A stretch of 48,286 bases of DNA from Gemella haemolysans (GCF_001553035.1 NZ_KQ959917.1:1-48286); one strand, 5' to 3'; shown: positions 33,242-41,906, counted from the first letter of the stretch. The notes: generated by a model from the letters alone, not told the origin. Program-made: numbers and translations.

Positions 33242-34851
33242 TGACATCATTAAGAGAATTAAAACAACTGTTAGCTATTGCTCAGGATTTTAAACGTCCA
33301 TTGCTTAGAGCGACTTTATTCGGAAGCTTAGGACACTTGACACTTGTTGTATTTACCTACTTCATCTCGTTATTCTTTTTAACAAAAATAACGACAATAG
33401 CTGTAATTTTATTTGTAGTAATCTTTGCTTTAGCCGTGTTAAAAGGGTTATTCAGCTATACTGAGCAACTTTTAAATCACTACGTAGCTTTCAAAGTATT
33501 ACATGCTTTACGTGTTAAAGTTTTAGAAAAATTCAAACGCATTTCTGTCGATAATTTCACGAAAAATACTTCAGGTGATTACATGACGATGATTACGACT
33601 GATATTGAATTATTAGAAGTTTTCTATGCACATACGATAACACCATTTATGATTTATATCGTACAAAGTTTAGTGGTTAGTTTCTTCCTATTATTCTTTA
33701 GCGTGAAACTAGCATTAGTAGCTTTAATAGTCTATATCGTAATCGGACTTGTGTATCCATTAAGTTTTAGAAATGTGGGGCAAGATGTTGGTGAAAATTA
33801 TCGCCGTAAACTAACTCAAGTAAACAACAATTCATCAGAAGAAGCTTACGGGATTTTTGAAACATTGCAATATGGAAAAATCGATGAAGCAAAACGTAAT
33901 ATCGATATGGAAACTGAAGAACTGACAAGAAGTTCATATCTAAAAAATAAATTTTTAGTAGATCTGAATGTTCTAAATGTTGTAACTTATAATATCGGGG
34001 TGTTGGCATTTATCTATGTGGCATCTTCGCTTGATAGTCAGTTTGTAACTGTTTCATTAGTTGCGATGTTTATCGTATCGTTTATTCCTATTTTATACAT
34101 GGGGAACCTTGCTTCAACATTAAGTCAGACGATGGCTAGTGGAAAGAGATTTTTAGAGCTTATGAATACGCCGGAAGAAGCGGAAAATAGTGGTGTAGTT
34201 GTTGATTTTAACGAACTTAAAGTTGATAATTTAACATATCGATATGCTGATAATACTGTAGTGGATAATCTAAGCTTCGACGTGAAAAAAGGTGAAATTA
34301 TCGGATTAAGTGGACCTAGTGGATGTGGTAAATCTACAATAGCGAAACTTATTATGAAATTCATCTCAGATGAAAACATGGAAGGTAATATCACTATCGA
34401 TGGTATTAATCTAAGAGACATAGATAACCGTTACTTTAGAGAAAATAGCTCGATAATTCTGCAAGATAGTTACTTGTTCAATGCAAAAATTAAAGATAAT
34501 ATCACATTCTTCGAAAAAGATTTAGATAAAGAAGAATTGGATGCATCATTAAGAAAAACTAATTTAAGAGGTTTTGTGGATAACTTAAAACGCCGTGAAA
34601 ATGAAATCGTTGGTGAGAGAAGTTCGAACATAAGTTCAGGCCAGAAACAACGTTTATCAGTAGCACGTTCATTCTACAATGATAGTAAACTTCTGATTCT
34701 TGATGAAGCGACAGCAAACATCGATATCTTCAGTGAAATTGAAGTGCTAAAAGCTTTAGAAGAAAGTAAAAAAGACAAGATAACAATAATAATTTCACAT
34801 AATAAATCAACATTATCAATTTGTGATAAGGTAATTAGATTAGGTGAATAG
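33241..34851 (+). CDS. ABC exporter subunit 2 (heterodimer partner)
   Basis: A 536-residue subunit with membrane domain (about 1-310) and ATPase domain. Walker A GPSGCGKST is at about 358-366. The signature is ISSGQ in place of LSGGQ. Walker B LLILDEA and the switch histidine in ISHN are kept. The altered signature with a canonical one in the partner suggests one weak and one strong ATP site, common in heterodimeric exporters. Coupled to the upstream gene and followed by a terminator. Confidence 0.86.
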   Translation: MTSLRELKQLLAIAQDFKRPLLRATLFGSLGHLTLVVFTYFISLFFLTKITTIAVILFVVIFALAVLKGLFSYTEQLLNHYVAFKVLHALRVKVLEKFKRISVDNFTKNTSGDYMTMITTDIELLEVFYAHTITPFMIYIVQSLVVSFFLLFFSVKLALVALIVYIVIGLVYPLSFRNVGQDVGENYRRKLTQVNNNSSEEAYGIFETLQYGKIDEAKRNIDMETEELTRSSYLKNKFLVDLNVLNVVTYNIGVLAFIYVASSLDSQFVTVSLVAMFIVSFIPILYMGNLASTLSQTMASGKRFLELMNTPEEAENSGVVVDFNELKVDNLTYRYADNTVVDNLSFDVKKGEIIGLSGPSGCGKSTIAKLIMKFISDENMEGNITIDGINLRDIDNRYFRENSSIILQDSYLFNAKIKDNITFFEKDLDKEELDASLRKTNLRGFVDNLKRRENEIVGERSSNISSGQKQRLSVARSFYNDSKLLILDEATANIDIFSEIEVLKALEESKKDKITIIISHNKSTLSICDKVIRLGE

Positions 34852-34852
34852 T

Positions 34853-34890
34853 AAAAAGAGGAACTTGGAAAATACCAAGCTCCTCTTTTT
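34853..34890. terminator. Bidirectional terminator
   Basis: AAAAAGAGGA-ACTTGG and CCAAG-TCCTCTTTTT arms between the convergent exporter and TetR genes. Confidence 0.9.
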
Positions 34891-34891
34891 C

Positions 34892-35530
34892 TTACCTTGT
34901 TAAGTTTTTATAAATTTGTTGTTTAATAAATTGTAGATCATGCTCTTCAGTAGGGCAAGGAACATCTTCAAAAAGAATAAATCTTTGAGCTGAGTAGGTC
35001 ATGATAGGTCCTGCGAATGAACGAATAACTTCAGCTGAGGATAAGCCCTCGTTAATTTCAGGATTATTTTCTTTATGTTTTTGTAATATGTCTTTAAAGT
35101 TTATTTCCGCAAAGACCACTTTTAAAGAATCGATAAGCTGGGTTTTTAGATTCTCGTTCGTTAATATTTCTGAGAATACTATTTTTACAGTGTTCTTATT
35201 TTCTTTTAGGAACATCATACGATCTTCGACAGCATAACTGATTAATTCTTCAAGTGAATTAGTATTTTGAGTTCTTTTTAGAAAATTTAAAAATAATTTA
35301 GGAATAATAGGGACTATTATTGAATATAATAAATCTTCTTTAGTTTTAAAGTACTTGAATACTGTTGCTTGACTAACGCCGGCTTCTTTAGCGATTTGAA
35401 GTGTAGATGTACCATGGTATCCTTGTTTTGCGAATAAATTAATCGCAGCTTCTATTGTTTTTTTCTTACCAGGTGGGAAGGTTTCGTCATGAGATATGCT
35501 AAAGTAAGATTGTAAGATATTTTCAGTCAT
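34892..35530 (-). CDS. TetR family transcriptional repressor
   Basis: A 212-residue one-domain regulator. The helix-turn-helix lies at about 22-65 (AAINLFAKQGYHGTSTLQIA, then VSQATVFKYFKTKEDLL). The C-terminal part is the variable ligand-binding, dimerising region. ATG with TAGGAGA. It is the last gene of a three-gene operon with an ABC permease and ATPase, 20 bases after the permease. The palindromes in front of the operon (three TGAGT-n4-ACTCA sites) are its probable operators, giving negative autoregulation that would be lifted by a transported compound. Confidence 0.88.
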   Translation of the reverse strand: MTENILQSYFSISHDETFPPGKKKTIEAAINLFAKQGYHGTSTLQIAKEAGVSQATVFKYFKTKEDLLYSIIVPIIPKLFLNFLKRTQNTNSLEELISYAVEDRMMFLKENKNTVKIVFSEILTNENLKTQLIDSLKVVFAEINFKDILQKHKENNPEINEGLSSAEVIRSFAGPIMTYSAQRFILFEDVPCPTEEHDLQFIKQQIYKNLTR

Positions 35531-35550
35531 AAGAGTCTCCTATTGTTTTT

Positions 35551-36633
35551 TTAAACTTTTCTATATCGTTTTAAGCCCAGAATATTAAGAATTATTAGAA
35601 GGATGCAAAGTGCAAGTAGAATTATTATATCATTTGTAATTGCAAGAAGATTTTTACCTTCTAAAATTATTTTGCTTAAACCGTCACTAGCATAGGTAAC
35701 AGGTAAGATTTTACTAATATAGACAGCGATTTTTCCCATACTCTCAACAGATACTATTCCTGAAAAGAACATTTGTGGAATAACTATTACCGGAACGAAC
35801 TGCATCATTTGAAATTCTGATTTTGCAACTGTTGAGATCAGTAAACCTAATGTTAAGGCAACCATTGCTAATAATACATTAACTATTATAACATAAAATG
35901 GATTTCCAGCAACTTCAATATTTAATAAATATACAGATGATAAAGTGACGATAATAGTTTGAATTATAGCTAATGAGCTATAAGATAATACATAACCTAG
36001 GACAACCTCGCTTCTTTTTACTGGAGTTGCCAAAAGTCTATCTAAAGTTCCGCTATTACGTTCTTTTAATAGTGCCATACCAGAGATTAGAAATACGTAG
36101 AAGAATATGATATAGCCGATTAAAGTAGGTGCAACTTTATTGAAAAATGTTGAATCTGCATTACCATAATTATAATATTCTTTAACTTCAGGTTCTTGTT
36201 TATTTTCACTTAACTTAGGATTTACTTTTTTAACAACTTCCACCAAGCTTTTTGCTTCTGATGTTTTTATAGAACTTTTTAAAACTTGTTGGGCTTGCAT
36301 AGTTTTAGTAGAATCTATATTAGCGTGAGTTACCGTATAAGTATTGTTATCGTAAAAAATTACCGTATCTATCTCGTTATTTTTTAATTTCTCTTCAGCA
36401 GCTTCTTTTGATTGATATTCTTCTAGATGAACGTTGTCAATATCTTTCATTACAGAAACCACACTTTGAGGAGTGTTTACAGAAGCAACAGTAATTTCAG
36501 AATTTGTGTTTGCTGAAAAGACTATGCTGATTAACCACATTATAAAAATCGGTGCAACGAACATCATAGCTAAAGTCCTTTTATCTCTAAAAAATTCTTT
36601 AAATACTCTTTTTGAAATAGTTAAAATTCTCAT
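35551..36633 (-). CDS. ABC-2 type transporter permease
   Basis: A 360-residue membrane subunit of a drug or lipid efflux pump. One helix near the N-terminus (about 22-40) is followed by a large extracytoplasmic region (about 45-165) and five C-terminal helices (about 165-355), the ABC-2 layout. FFRDKRTLAMMFVAPIFIMW near the start and LKERNSGTLDRLLATPVKRSE in the middle are family markers. ATG with GGAGGAAAA. It begins one base after the ATPase stop. The substrate is not identifiable. Confidence 0.88.
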   Translation of the reverse strand: MRILTISKRVFKEFFRDKRTLAMMFVAPIFIMWLISIVFSANTNSEITVASVNTPQSVVSVMKDIDNVHLEEYQSKEAAEEKLKNNEIDTVIFYDNNTYTVTHANIDSTKTMQAQQVLKSSIKTSEAKSLVEVVKKVNPKLSENKQEPEVKEYYNYGNADSTFFNKVAPTLIGYIIFFYVFLISGMALLKERNSGTLDRLLATPVKRSEVVLGYVLSYSSLAIIQTIIVTLSSVYLLNIEVAGNPFYVIIVNVLLAMVALTLGLLISTVAKSEFQMMQFVPVIVIPQMFFSGIVSVESMGKIAVYISKILPVTYASDGLSKIILEGKNLLAITNDIIILLALCILLIILNILGLKRYRKV

Positions 36634-36634
36634 G

Positions 36635-37351
36635 TTATTTTTCCTCCACTTTTAAGAATACTTCTTCGATAGTAGTAACATTATTTTTTTCTTTTAGATT
36701 TTTTGGTGTGTCGAAGTCTATAATATCTCCACGAAGAAGAAGTCCGACTTTGTCTGTAAGTTCTGCTTCGTCCATTACATGAGTCGTTACTAGAATGCCA
36801 ACACCGTTATCCCTTTGCTTGAACAATTCTTTCCAAATGCTACGACGAAGGCTAGGGTCTATGCCGACAGTAGGTTCATCGAGTATAAGTAACTTAGGAC
36901 TACCGATTAATGCAATGGCGAGAGAAAGTCTTCGCTTCATCCCACCCGAATAATTTGATACTGATTTTTTTAAGTGATCGGTTAGGTCAACTATTTTTGC
37001 TACACAAGCTATTTCTTCTTTTAGTTGTTTTGAAGGAACACCTTTCATTTTTCCAAAAAATTCTAAATTTTCATAGCCAGTAAGTATTTCATAAAGAGCA
37101 TCGCTTTGTGCCATATATCCAATATTAGAAAGAATTTCTCTTTTTGGCATTTTGTTATCTAGAACAAGGGCTTCACCTTTATCTGCTTTTTCCATACCGA
37201 GCATTGTTTTTATTAATGTTGATTTTCCCGATCCAGAAGGGCCGATAAGACCTACAATTTCACCTTTTTCTAGGTTGAAATCAATGTTATCAAGGACTTT
37301 TTGATCCCCGAAATTTTTTGATAATGAAGTAATTTGTATTAATTTTTTCAT
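36635..37351 (-). CDS. ABC transporter ATP-binding protein (DrrA/CcmA-like)
   Basis: A 238-residue ATPase for the ABC-2 permease. Walker A GPSGSGKST is at about 34-42, the Q-loop at GYMAQSDAL, signature NYSGGMKRRLS, Walker B LLILDEPTVGIDP and H-loop TTHVMDEAE. The start is ATG 37351, with AAGGTGAT upstream; a GTG three codons earlier overlaps that site. First gene of the ATPase-permease-TetR operon. Operator site 1 lies about 20 bases upstream of the start codon. Confidence 0.92.
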   Translation of the reverse strand: MKKLIQITSLSKNFGDQKVLDNIDFNLEKGEIVGLIGPSGSGKSTLIKTMLGMEKADKGEALVLDNKMPKREILSNIGYMAQSDALYEILTGYENLEFFGKMKGVPSKQLKEEIACVAKIVDLTDHLKKSVSNYSGGMKRRLSLAIALIGSPKLLILDEPTVGIDPSLRRSIWKELFKQRDNGVGILVTTHVMDEAELTDKVGLLLRGDIIDFDTPKNLKEKNNVTTIEEVFLKVEEK

Positions 37352-37370
37352 AAGAATCACCTTTCTTTTT

Positions 37371-37392
37371 AAAGTGAGTAAACACTCACTTT
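37371..37392. promoter_or_regulatory. TetR operator, site 1
   Basis: AAAGTGAGT-AAAC-ACTCACTTT: nine-base perfect arms, between the promoter and the ATPase start codon. Confidence 0.8.
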
Positions 37393-37529
37393 AAAATTAA
37401 AAAAATATATAGATAAGATTATTTGAGGGATATTAATTCACCTAATGTTTTTGGAACTGTGATTATTAAAGAACAGTTTCACGATAGGTGCTAAGAAATA
37501 TCCCATTAGAAATAAGATTTCAAACTTTC

Positions 37530-37547
37530 GGTAAGTAAACACTCACC
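37530..37547. promoter_or_regulatory. TetR operator, site 2
   Basis: GGTAAGT-AAAC-ACTCACC, a slightly weaker copy just downstream of the predicted transcription start. Confidence 0.75.
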
Positions 37548-37558
37548 TTATAATCAAT

Positions 37559-37587
37559 ATTATAGTGAGTGAACACTCACTTGTCAA
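37559..37587 (-). promoter_or_regulatory. Promoter of the TetR-ABC operon with operator site 3 in its spacer
   Basis: On the minus strand TTGACA (37587-37582), a 17-base spacer and TATAAT (37564-37559), both perfect hexamers. The spacer is almost wholly the palindrome AGTGAGT-GAAC-ACTCACT, so repressor binding would exclude RNA polymerase directly. Confidence 0.88.
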
Positions 37588-37727
37588 GAAGAAAATTTGA
37601 AAAATTTTAAAAAGGGGATAGAATAAAAAATCAAGAAAAATAAAGATTGAATTATTGAAATAAGTTAGCGAATGGTGGTAAGAATGCTCTATAATATGAT
37701 AAAATTAAATAGATGGGAGAGATTAAA

Positions 37728-38078
37728 GTGAAAATTAATAATAAGATAAAACAGCAGTTAGATATTAATATTGATGTCGATGAGGTAATAATTTCTAGAG
37801 GATTAGAAACTCATATGAAAAAGAGTAGACATAAACATGCGATTAAGTATATTTCTTATATAGAAAATATTATAGAAACTCCAGATTATGTAGGAATTAA
37901 TCCAAGAGAAAAAGGTGTTAGTTTAGAATGTATAAAATTATTTGAAGATAATATACTATTAGCAATAAAACTTGATATGAAAAACAATTATTTTTATACA
38001 GCTTCTATGTATGATATTACTGATGCGAAATTAAAGAGTATGATAAGAAGTGGACGTATTAAGAAGTATAATAATTGA
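37728..38078 (+). CDS. PBECR-type nuclease-domain protein (phage-Barnase-EndoU-ColicinE5/D-RelE-like)
   Basis: A 116-residue small basic protein. KSRHKHAIKYISYIENIIET, PDYVGINPREKGVSLE, LLAIKLDMKN and YFYTASMYDITDAKL follow the pattern I associate with the PBECR3 group. Those domains are predicted RNases found in mobile-element proteins and toxin-like stand-alone genes. A histidine within KSRHKH is a possible catalytic residue. GTG 37728 is chosen because GGGAGAG precedes it by 6 bases; ATG 37713 has no ribosome site. TATAAT lies at about 37690. No cognate immunity or antitoxin protein gene is seen beside it. Confidence 0.65.
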   Translation: MKINNKIKQQLDINIDVDEVIISRGLETHMKKSRHKHAIKYISYIENIIETPDYVGINPREKGVSLECIKLFEDNILLAIKLDMKNNYFYTASMYDITDAKLKSMIRSGRIKKYNN

Positions 38079-38113
38079 CAAACCAACATATTTGTTATAA
38101 CATAAAGATAGAA

Positions 38114-38203
38114 AAAAGTCTTATTGAAGTAGAAAAGGCTCTCTACACACTCTTTTATAGAGTACCTGAGATGATGGGTACGCCGTCCATCCTTTAAGAC
38201 TCT
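38114..38203. other. Structured region with nested inverted repeats
   Basis: AGTCTTA (38117-38123) pairs with TAAGACT (38195-38201), enclosing CTCTA/TAGAG and GATGG/CCATC hairpins, a three-way-junction shape. On the minus strand the closing stem is followed by TTTTTT, so a minus-strand RNA ending near 38111 is possible. No known RNA family was recognised. Confidence 0.45.
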
Positions 38204-38213
38204 TGTAAAAAAT

Positions 38214-38248
38214 GAAAGAACATTCTTCGTAGTGTTCTTTTATTTTTT
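38214..38248. terminator. Terminator of the PBECR gene
   Basis: AAAGAACA and TGTTCTTT arms, then TATTTTTT. Confidence 0.75.
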
Positions 38249-38280
38249 GACAAGATAAATATTTTACGAACAATATAAAT

Positions 38281-38457
38281 GGGGCTGATCTAAAAGTCCT
38301 AAATATTAACAAAGTTTATATGAGAGCTTATAGACACAGTGGCTTAGTTGATATCTGAATTCGCTTTATAAAAGTTTTCTAGATATCTAATAAATTGTGC
38401 GGGAGTGACTCGATAAAATCTTATTTTTTAAGAGATCTTGATTTTTAAGTCATTCCC
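38281..38457 (-). repeat. Dispersed palindromic element, copy 6
   Basis: Inverted. It starts GGGGCTGATCTAAAAGTCCT and ends TTTTTAAGTCATTCCC, so both terminal repeats are present. The GATATCT hairpin and the GAGTGACTC/AAGTCATTC hairpin are retained with several changes. Confidence 0.8.
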
Positions 38458-38544
38458 TTTTTTATAAAAAACATTAATAATATAAACTTAATTAAAAGGC
38501 GCTTGAGTACTTTATAAATATGATATAATATTCATAAAGTAAGG

Positions 38545-38664
38545 ATAGTAAAATATGGAATAAATTTCTTAATTTGTTAGAAGAGAAAAACTATAAATCA
38601 TATGAAGAGATTATAATATCATTAGTATGCAGTGATTTGAATGAAAAATTTTTGTTAAGGAGGA
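38545..38664 (+). pseudogene. Duplicated, broken 5' part of a pspC-like gene
   Basis: From ATGGAATAAATTTCTTAATT on, the frame reads WNKFLNLLEEKNYKSYEEII and SLVCSDLNEKFLL. This aligns with residues 9-43 of the intact PspC protein at 39374. The promoter region is also duplicated (TGATATAATATTCATAAAGT against TGATATAATATTTATAAAGT). After this point the similarity stops and mepB begins. Confidence 0.7.
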
Positions 38665-38675
38665 CATATATTAAA

Positions 38676-39110
38676 ATGAAAATACTTGGGGTTCTTAATG
38701 AGTTTTATGATGATTTTGAATTCATTAAAGAAAAGTGGAATGAAAAATACGAAGGTATCCTTATCAAAATAAAGGAAGAGCAAGGATATAAAAGATGTCG
38801 CTTGGCAAAAAAAACACCAAAAAAAGAAGGATATTTTACAGCCTTTTGGAAAAAAGACTCAAGAAATAAGAACATTCCATATACTAATGAAGATCTAGGG
38901 AATGAACTCGTTATTGTTGTGATTGATAACGATAAGAGAGGACTGTTTATTATTCCAAATGAGGAGGCTATCCGTAGAAAAATTCTCTCGACAAAAGATA
39001 GTAAAGGAAAAATGTCTATGCGATTTTATCCGCCTTGGAGCGTAAATTTGAATACAACGGCTCTAGAAACACAAAAATGGCAATTGAAATTTTTTAGAAA
39101 AATTGAATAA
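38676..39110 (+). CDS. MepB family protein
   Basis: A 144-residue soluble protein. KCR-like YKRCRLAKKTPKKEGYFTAF, the stretch ELVIVVIDNDKRGLFIIPNE and the tail MRFYPPWSVNLNTTALETQK are typical of MepB, named from the staphylococcal mepRAB locus; its function is unknown. The open frame runs 34 codons upstream into the pspC fragment, but ATG 38676 after AAGGAGG (12-base spacing) begins the MepB homology. If the upstream frame is used, a PspC-MepB fusion would result. The duplicated pspC promoter probably drives it. Confidence 0.78.
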   Translation: MKILGVLNEFYDDFEFIKEKWNEKYEGILIKIKEEQGYKRCRLAKKTPKKEGYFTAFWKKDSRNKNIPYTNEDLGNELVIVVIDNDKRGLFIIPNEEAIRRKILSTKDSKGKMSMRFYPPWSVNLNTTALETQKWQLKFFRKIE

Positions 39111-39373
39111 CAAGAATGATTTTTGGTACTCTTGGAGAAAAATATTTATGAAATCTTTAGTGGATTCATATATATGCAAACGATTTGGTTTTTATGCTCG
39201 ATAAGAATTTCACTGTTAATGTCATTTTTAAGATGTTTATTAAAAATCTTATAATATAAACTTAGTTTAAAGTAACTTGAGTACAATAGTTAATATATAT
39301 CATAGAAATGTGATATAATATTTATAAAGTCAGAATAATAAAATATCAACAATAAAGTCAGGAGGAATTTATT

Positions 39374-39664
39374 ATGATAGATGGATTAAATAAAATTTGG
39401 AATAAATTTCTTAATTTTTTAGAAGATAAAGAGATGTATAAATCATACGAAGGAGCTTTAATCTCTGGGGTATGTAGTGGTTTAAGTAAAAGATTTGGAA
39501 TAAGTGCTAGTTTCTTACGAGTACTATTCTTATTAGCGAGTATTTTCTCATTTGGTAGTCCAATATTGATATATATATTGTTATCAATAATAATGCCGGT
39601 AAAACCGATGAAAGAAAACTATAGAAATTCAAGTTACATCGATGGACGTGCTTGGGAAAAGTAA
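39374..39664 (+). CDS. PspC domain-containing membrane protein
   Basis: A 96-residue protein. After about 25 residues comes the PspC core KSYEGALISGVCSGLSKRFG, then a transmembrane stretch (about 47-76) containing RVLFLLASIFSFGSPILIYI and ending in the conserved IMP. PspC proteins respond to envelope stress. ATG with CAGGAGG, and a TATAAT-containing promoter about 55 bases upstream that is shared with the duplicated copy before mepB. Followed by a strong terminator. Confidence 0.85.
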   Translation: MIDGLNKIWNKFLNFLEDKEMYKSYEGALISGVCSGLSKRFGISASFLRVLFLLASIFSFGSPILIYILLSIIMPVKPMKENYRNSSYIDGRAWEK

Positions 39665-39671
39665 CATAAAG

Positions 39672-39709
39672 AAAAGTTCTAATTGATTAACTGTCAATTA
39701 GAACTTTTT
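39672..39709 (+). terminator. Terminator of pspC
   Basis: AAAGTTCTAATTGA and TCAATTAGAACTTT arms with a seven-base loop. Confidence 0.88.
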
Positions 39710-39778
39710 AATCACATAAAATAGGTTGAATTAATCCTATTTTTTTTATTATAATAATATGAAAAGGAGGTGTCATGT

Positions 39779-40021
39779 ATGAATATAGACACAAATAATT
39801 TGGTTTCAATAACAGAAGCAAATCAGAACTTCTCTAAGATAGCAAGAATGGTAGATGAAAATGGATCAGTTGTTATATTGAAAAATAATGCACCAAGATA
39901 TGTTTTAGTAGAATTTAATGAATTTGAAAAAACTCAACAAGCCTCGGATGAAGATGTATTAGCACTTTCTAAAAGTTTAATGGAAAAAAATAAAAAGGCT
40001 TATGAGGTGTTGGCGAAATGA
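39779..40021 (+). CDS. Phd/YefM-family antitoxin
   Basis: An 80-residue antitoxin of a type II pair. The Phd fold is recognisable from LVSITEANQNFSKIARMVDE, then VVILKNNAPRYVLVEFNEFE. The C-terminal part (about 55-80) would wrap the toxin. ATG 39779 follows AAGGAGG at 8 bases; the in-frame GTG nearer the ribosome site is not used. The stop overlaps the doc start (ATGA). A TATAAT-like box lies at about 39750. The antitoxin appears intact while its partner is broken. Confidence 0.85.
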   Translation: MNIDTNNLVSITEANQNFSKIARMVDENGSVVILKNNAPRYVLVEFNEFEKTQQASDEDVLALSKSLMEKNKKAYEVLAK

Positions 40022-40395
40022 TAAAATTATCAACTAATCAAATACTTTTACTTCATAAAGATTTGATTTCTGAGTTCGGAGGATTAGATGGTGTAAAGGA
40101 TTTGGGAATGTTAGAATCTGCAATTAATGCGCCGTTTTAGACATTTAATTATCAGGATATGTATCCAACAATTCAACAAAAAGCAGCGAGATTATGCTAT
40201 GGATTGGTAAAAAATCATCCATTTATTGATGGGAATAAACGGATAGGAGTCCACGCTATGTTAGTCTTTTTGGCTCTAAACAGAATAGAATTGTAATATT
40301 CACAAGAAGAATTATATACTATTATTTTAAAGATTGCTTCAAGTCAAGCAACTATTGAAGATTTATCAACTTGGATAATAAATCATCAATTATAG
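40018..40395 (+). pseudogene. Doc (Fic-fold) toxin gene with two in-frame stops
   Basis: From the overlapping ATG the single frame runs 125 codons and gives a Doc-like protein: IKLSTNQILLLHKDLISEFG, then the Fic motif HPFIDGNKRIG, and an end in STWIINHQL. It is interrupted by TAG at 40138 (codon 41) and TAA at 40294 (codon 93), with no frameshift. The catalytic motif between the stops is unchanged, so the loss looks recent. Doc toxins phosphorylate elongation factor Tu; this copy should be inactive unless the stops are read through. Confidence 0.88.
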
Positions 40396-40406
40396 CTAAA
40401 AAATGA

Positions 40407-40446
40407 AACCAACTCTGAAAACAGTTTTTCAGAGTTGGTTTTTTCT
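40407..40446. terminator. Bidirectional terminator
   Basis: AACCAACTCTGAAAA and TTTTCAGAGTTGGTT arms between the doc remnant and nanE, with T runs in both directions. Confidence 0.9.
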
Positions 40447-41144
40447 TATTTCACTGCATTAATAAACCTAGCTGCGATTTCTTTTGGACGAGTGATAGCT
40501 CCGCCAACTACTACGCTAAATGCCCCTGCATCATAAGCTGCTTTTGCATGTTCAGGGTAGTGGATACGACCTTCTGCGATTATAGGCACAGAAATAGTTT
40601 CAGATAGTTTTTTGATAAGACCTAAGTCTACTTCGTTCGGTCTATCTTTTGTATTTTCTGTATAACCACTTAATGTAGTTCCAACAAAGTCAAGACCGAT
40701 GTTAGCCGCATTTACGCCTTCTTCGAATGTAGCAATATCTGCCATTAAAATAATGTCAGGGTACTTAGCTTTGATTTCTGCGATAAAATCATTGATTGTT
40801 GTACCATCAAAACGAGGGCGTAAAGTACAGTCTAAGGCGATTATTTCACAACCTGTTTCTACAAGAGCATCTACTTCTTTCATAGTTGCTGTGATGAATT
40901 GTGACATACCTTCATAACTTTGTTTAATAATTCCGATAACAGGCAGATCAACTGTTTCTTTGATTTGAACTATATCAGTAACTCCTTGTGCACGAATACC
41001 AACAGCTCCAGCTTCTTTAGCAGCTAGTGCCATAAGTTTCATAATTCCACCTTCTTCAACGTAAAGTGGTTCTCCAGGTAATGCTTGGCAAGAAACGATA
41101 ATTCCGCCTTTAATTTGGTTTAAGATTTCTTCTTTTTTGTTCAT
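40446..41144 (-). CDS. nanE: N-acetylmannosamine-6-phosphate 2-epimerase
   Basis: Converts N-acetylmannosamine-6-P to N-acetylglucosamine-6-P in sialic-acid catabolism. It has 232 residues, the usual length, a TIM barrel. [16 protein letters not shown] near the start, [26 protein letters not shown] and [11 protein letters not shown] are family motifs; the lysine in PVIGIIK is expected to take part in catalysis. ATG 41144 with GGAG seven bases before. It lies 20 bases downstream of the GntR regulator gene, in one operon. Confidence 0.95.
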   Translation of the reverse strand: MNKKEEILNQIKGGIIVSCQALPGEPLYVEEGGIMKLMALAAKEAGAVGIRAQGVTDIVQIKETVDLPVIGIIKQSYEGMSQFITATMKEVDALVETGCEIIALDCTLRPRFDGTTINDFIAEIKAKYPDIILMADIATFEEGVNAANIGLDFVGTTLSGYTENTKDRPNEVDLGLIKKLSETISVPIIAEGRIHYPEHAKAAYDAGAFSVVVGGAITRPKEIAARFINAVK

Positions 41145-41164
41145 AGTTAGCTCCAATCCAACGC

Positions 41165-41869
41165 TTAATCTTTAATTGTTAAGCTGTAGTATTTGTAATT
41201 TATAAAGATTTTTACATATTCAAAAATTTTACCGTCTGCGAAGTAGGTGTACCTATCAAATTCAAAACAAGGTTCACCATCTTTTGCGATGAAATTGGCA
41301 ATTTCTTCAGGAGTATCAACTATAACTTTCATAGTTTTTTTAGATTTTTCTTGGTGAATATCTATACGATATTTTTTTCTAATCATAGTAGCAAGCTCTT
41401 TGAAACTGTCGATATCATCGATATTAACATCAGGTAAATATTTAATTGGAATATAGTTAGTTTGGTGAGCCCAAGCAACATTACCGATATATTTTATACG
41501 AGCCACTTTTAGAAGTTTTTGATTTTTTAGTTTTAATTTTGAGCAAAGCTCTTTATCTTGAATAATTTCAGCTTCTACAACTTCAGAGTGTTCAGATACT
41601 GATTCTTTAAAGTGTTTATGGAAATTGTTGTTTTCTGTAACGAAGACTTTTTTATTAACTAGAGTTTTGTTAACGAAACTTCCTTTACCTTGAATTCTAA
41701 AAATATATCCTGCTGACTCTAGTTCATTTAGCACGCGAACAGCAGTAGTACTACTAACATTATATATTTCTTTTATCTCTTTTTCTGTATAGAGTTGCTC
41801 ACCTTCTTTAAAAATACCAGTTTGTATTTTTAAGATGATATCGTTTATAATCTTTTCGTATTTTTTCAA
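41165..41869 (-). CDS. GntR-family regulator with UTRA domain
   Basis: A 234-residue regulator, first gene of the operon with nanE. The N-terminal winged helix (about 1-68) has [20 protein letters not shown] and [18 protein letters not shown]. The C-terminal UTRA ligand domain (about 90-234) is of the sugar-phosphate-sensing type. Its position suggests control of sialic-acid genes, probably with an amino-sugar phosphate as ligand; many streptococci use an RpiR-type regulator here instead. ATG with AAGGAGGGA. A 17-base motif shared with the nanA promoter is its probable operator. Confidence 0.88.
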   Translation of the reverse strand: MKKYEKIINDIILKIQTGIFKEGEQLYTEKEIKEIYNVSSTTAVRVLNELESAGYIFRIQGKGSFVNKTLVNKKVFVTENNNFHKHFKESVSEHSEVVEAEIIQDKELCSKLKLKNQKLLKVARIKYIGNVAWAHQTNYIPIKYLPDVNIDDIDSFKELATMIRKKYRIDIHQEKSKKTMKVIVDTPEEIANFIAKDGEPCFEFDRYTYFADGKIFEYVKIFINYKYYSLTIKD

Positions 41870-41906
41870 GTTGATCCCTCCTTGACTTAATTATTATTTG
41901 TTTATC

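Noticed and set aside
38121-38312. 63-codon minus-strand open frame over the structured region
   Set aside because: It overlaps the inverted repeats, the terminator and the start of a dispersed element copy, and has no ribosome site.
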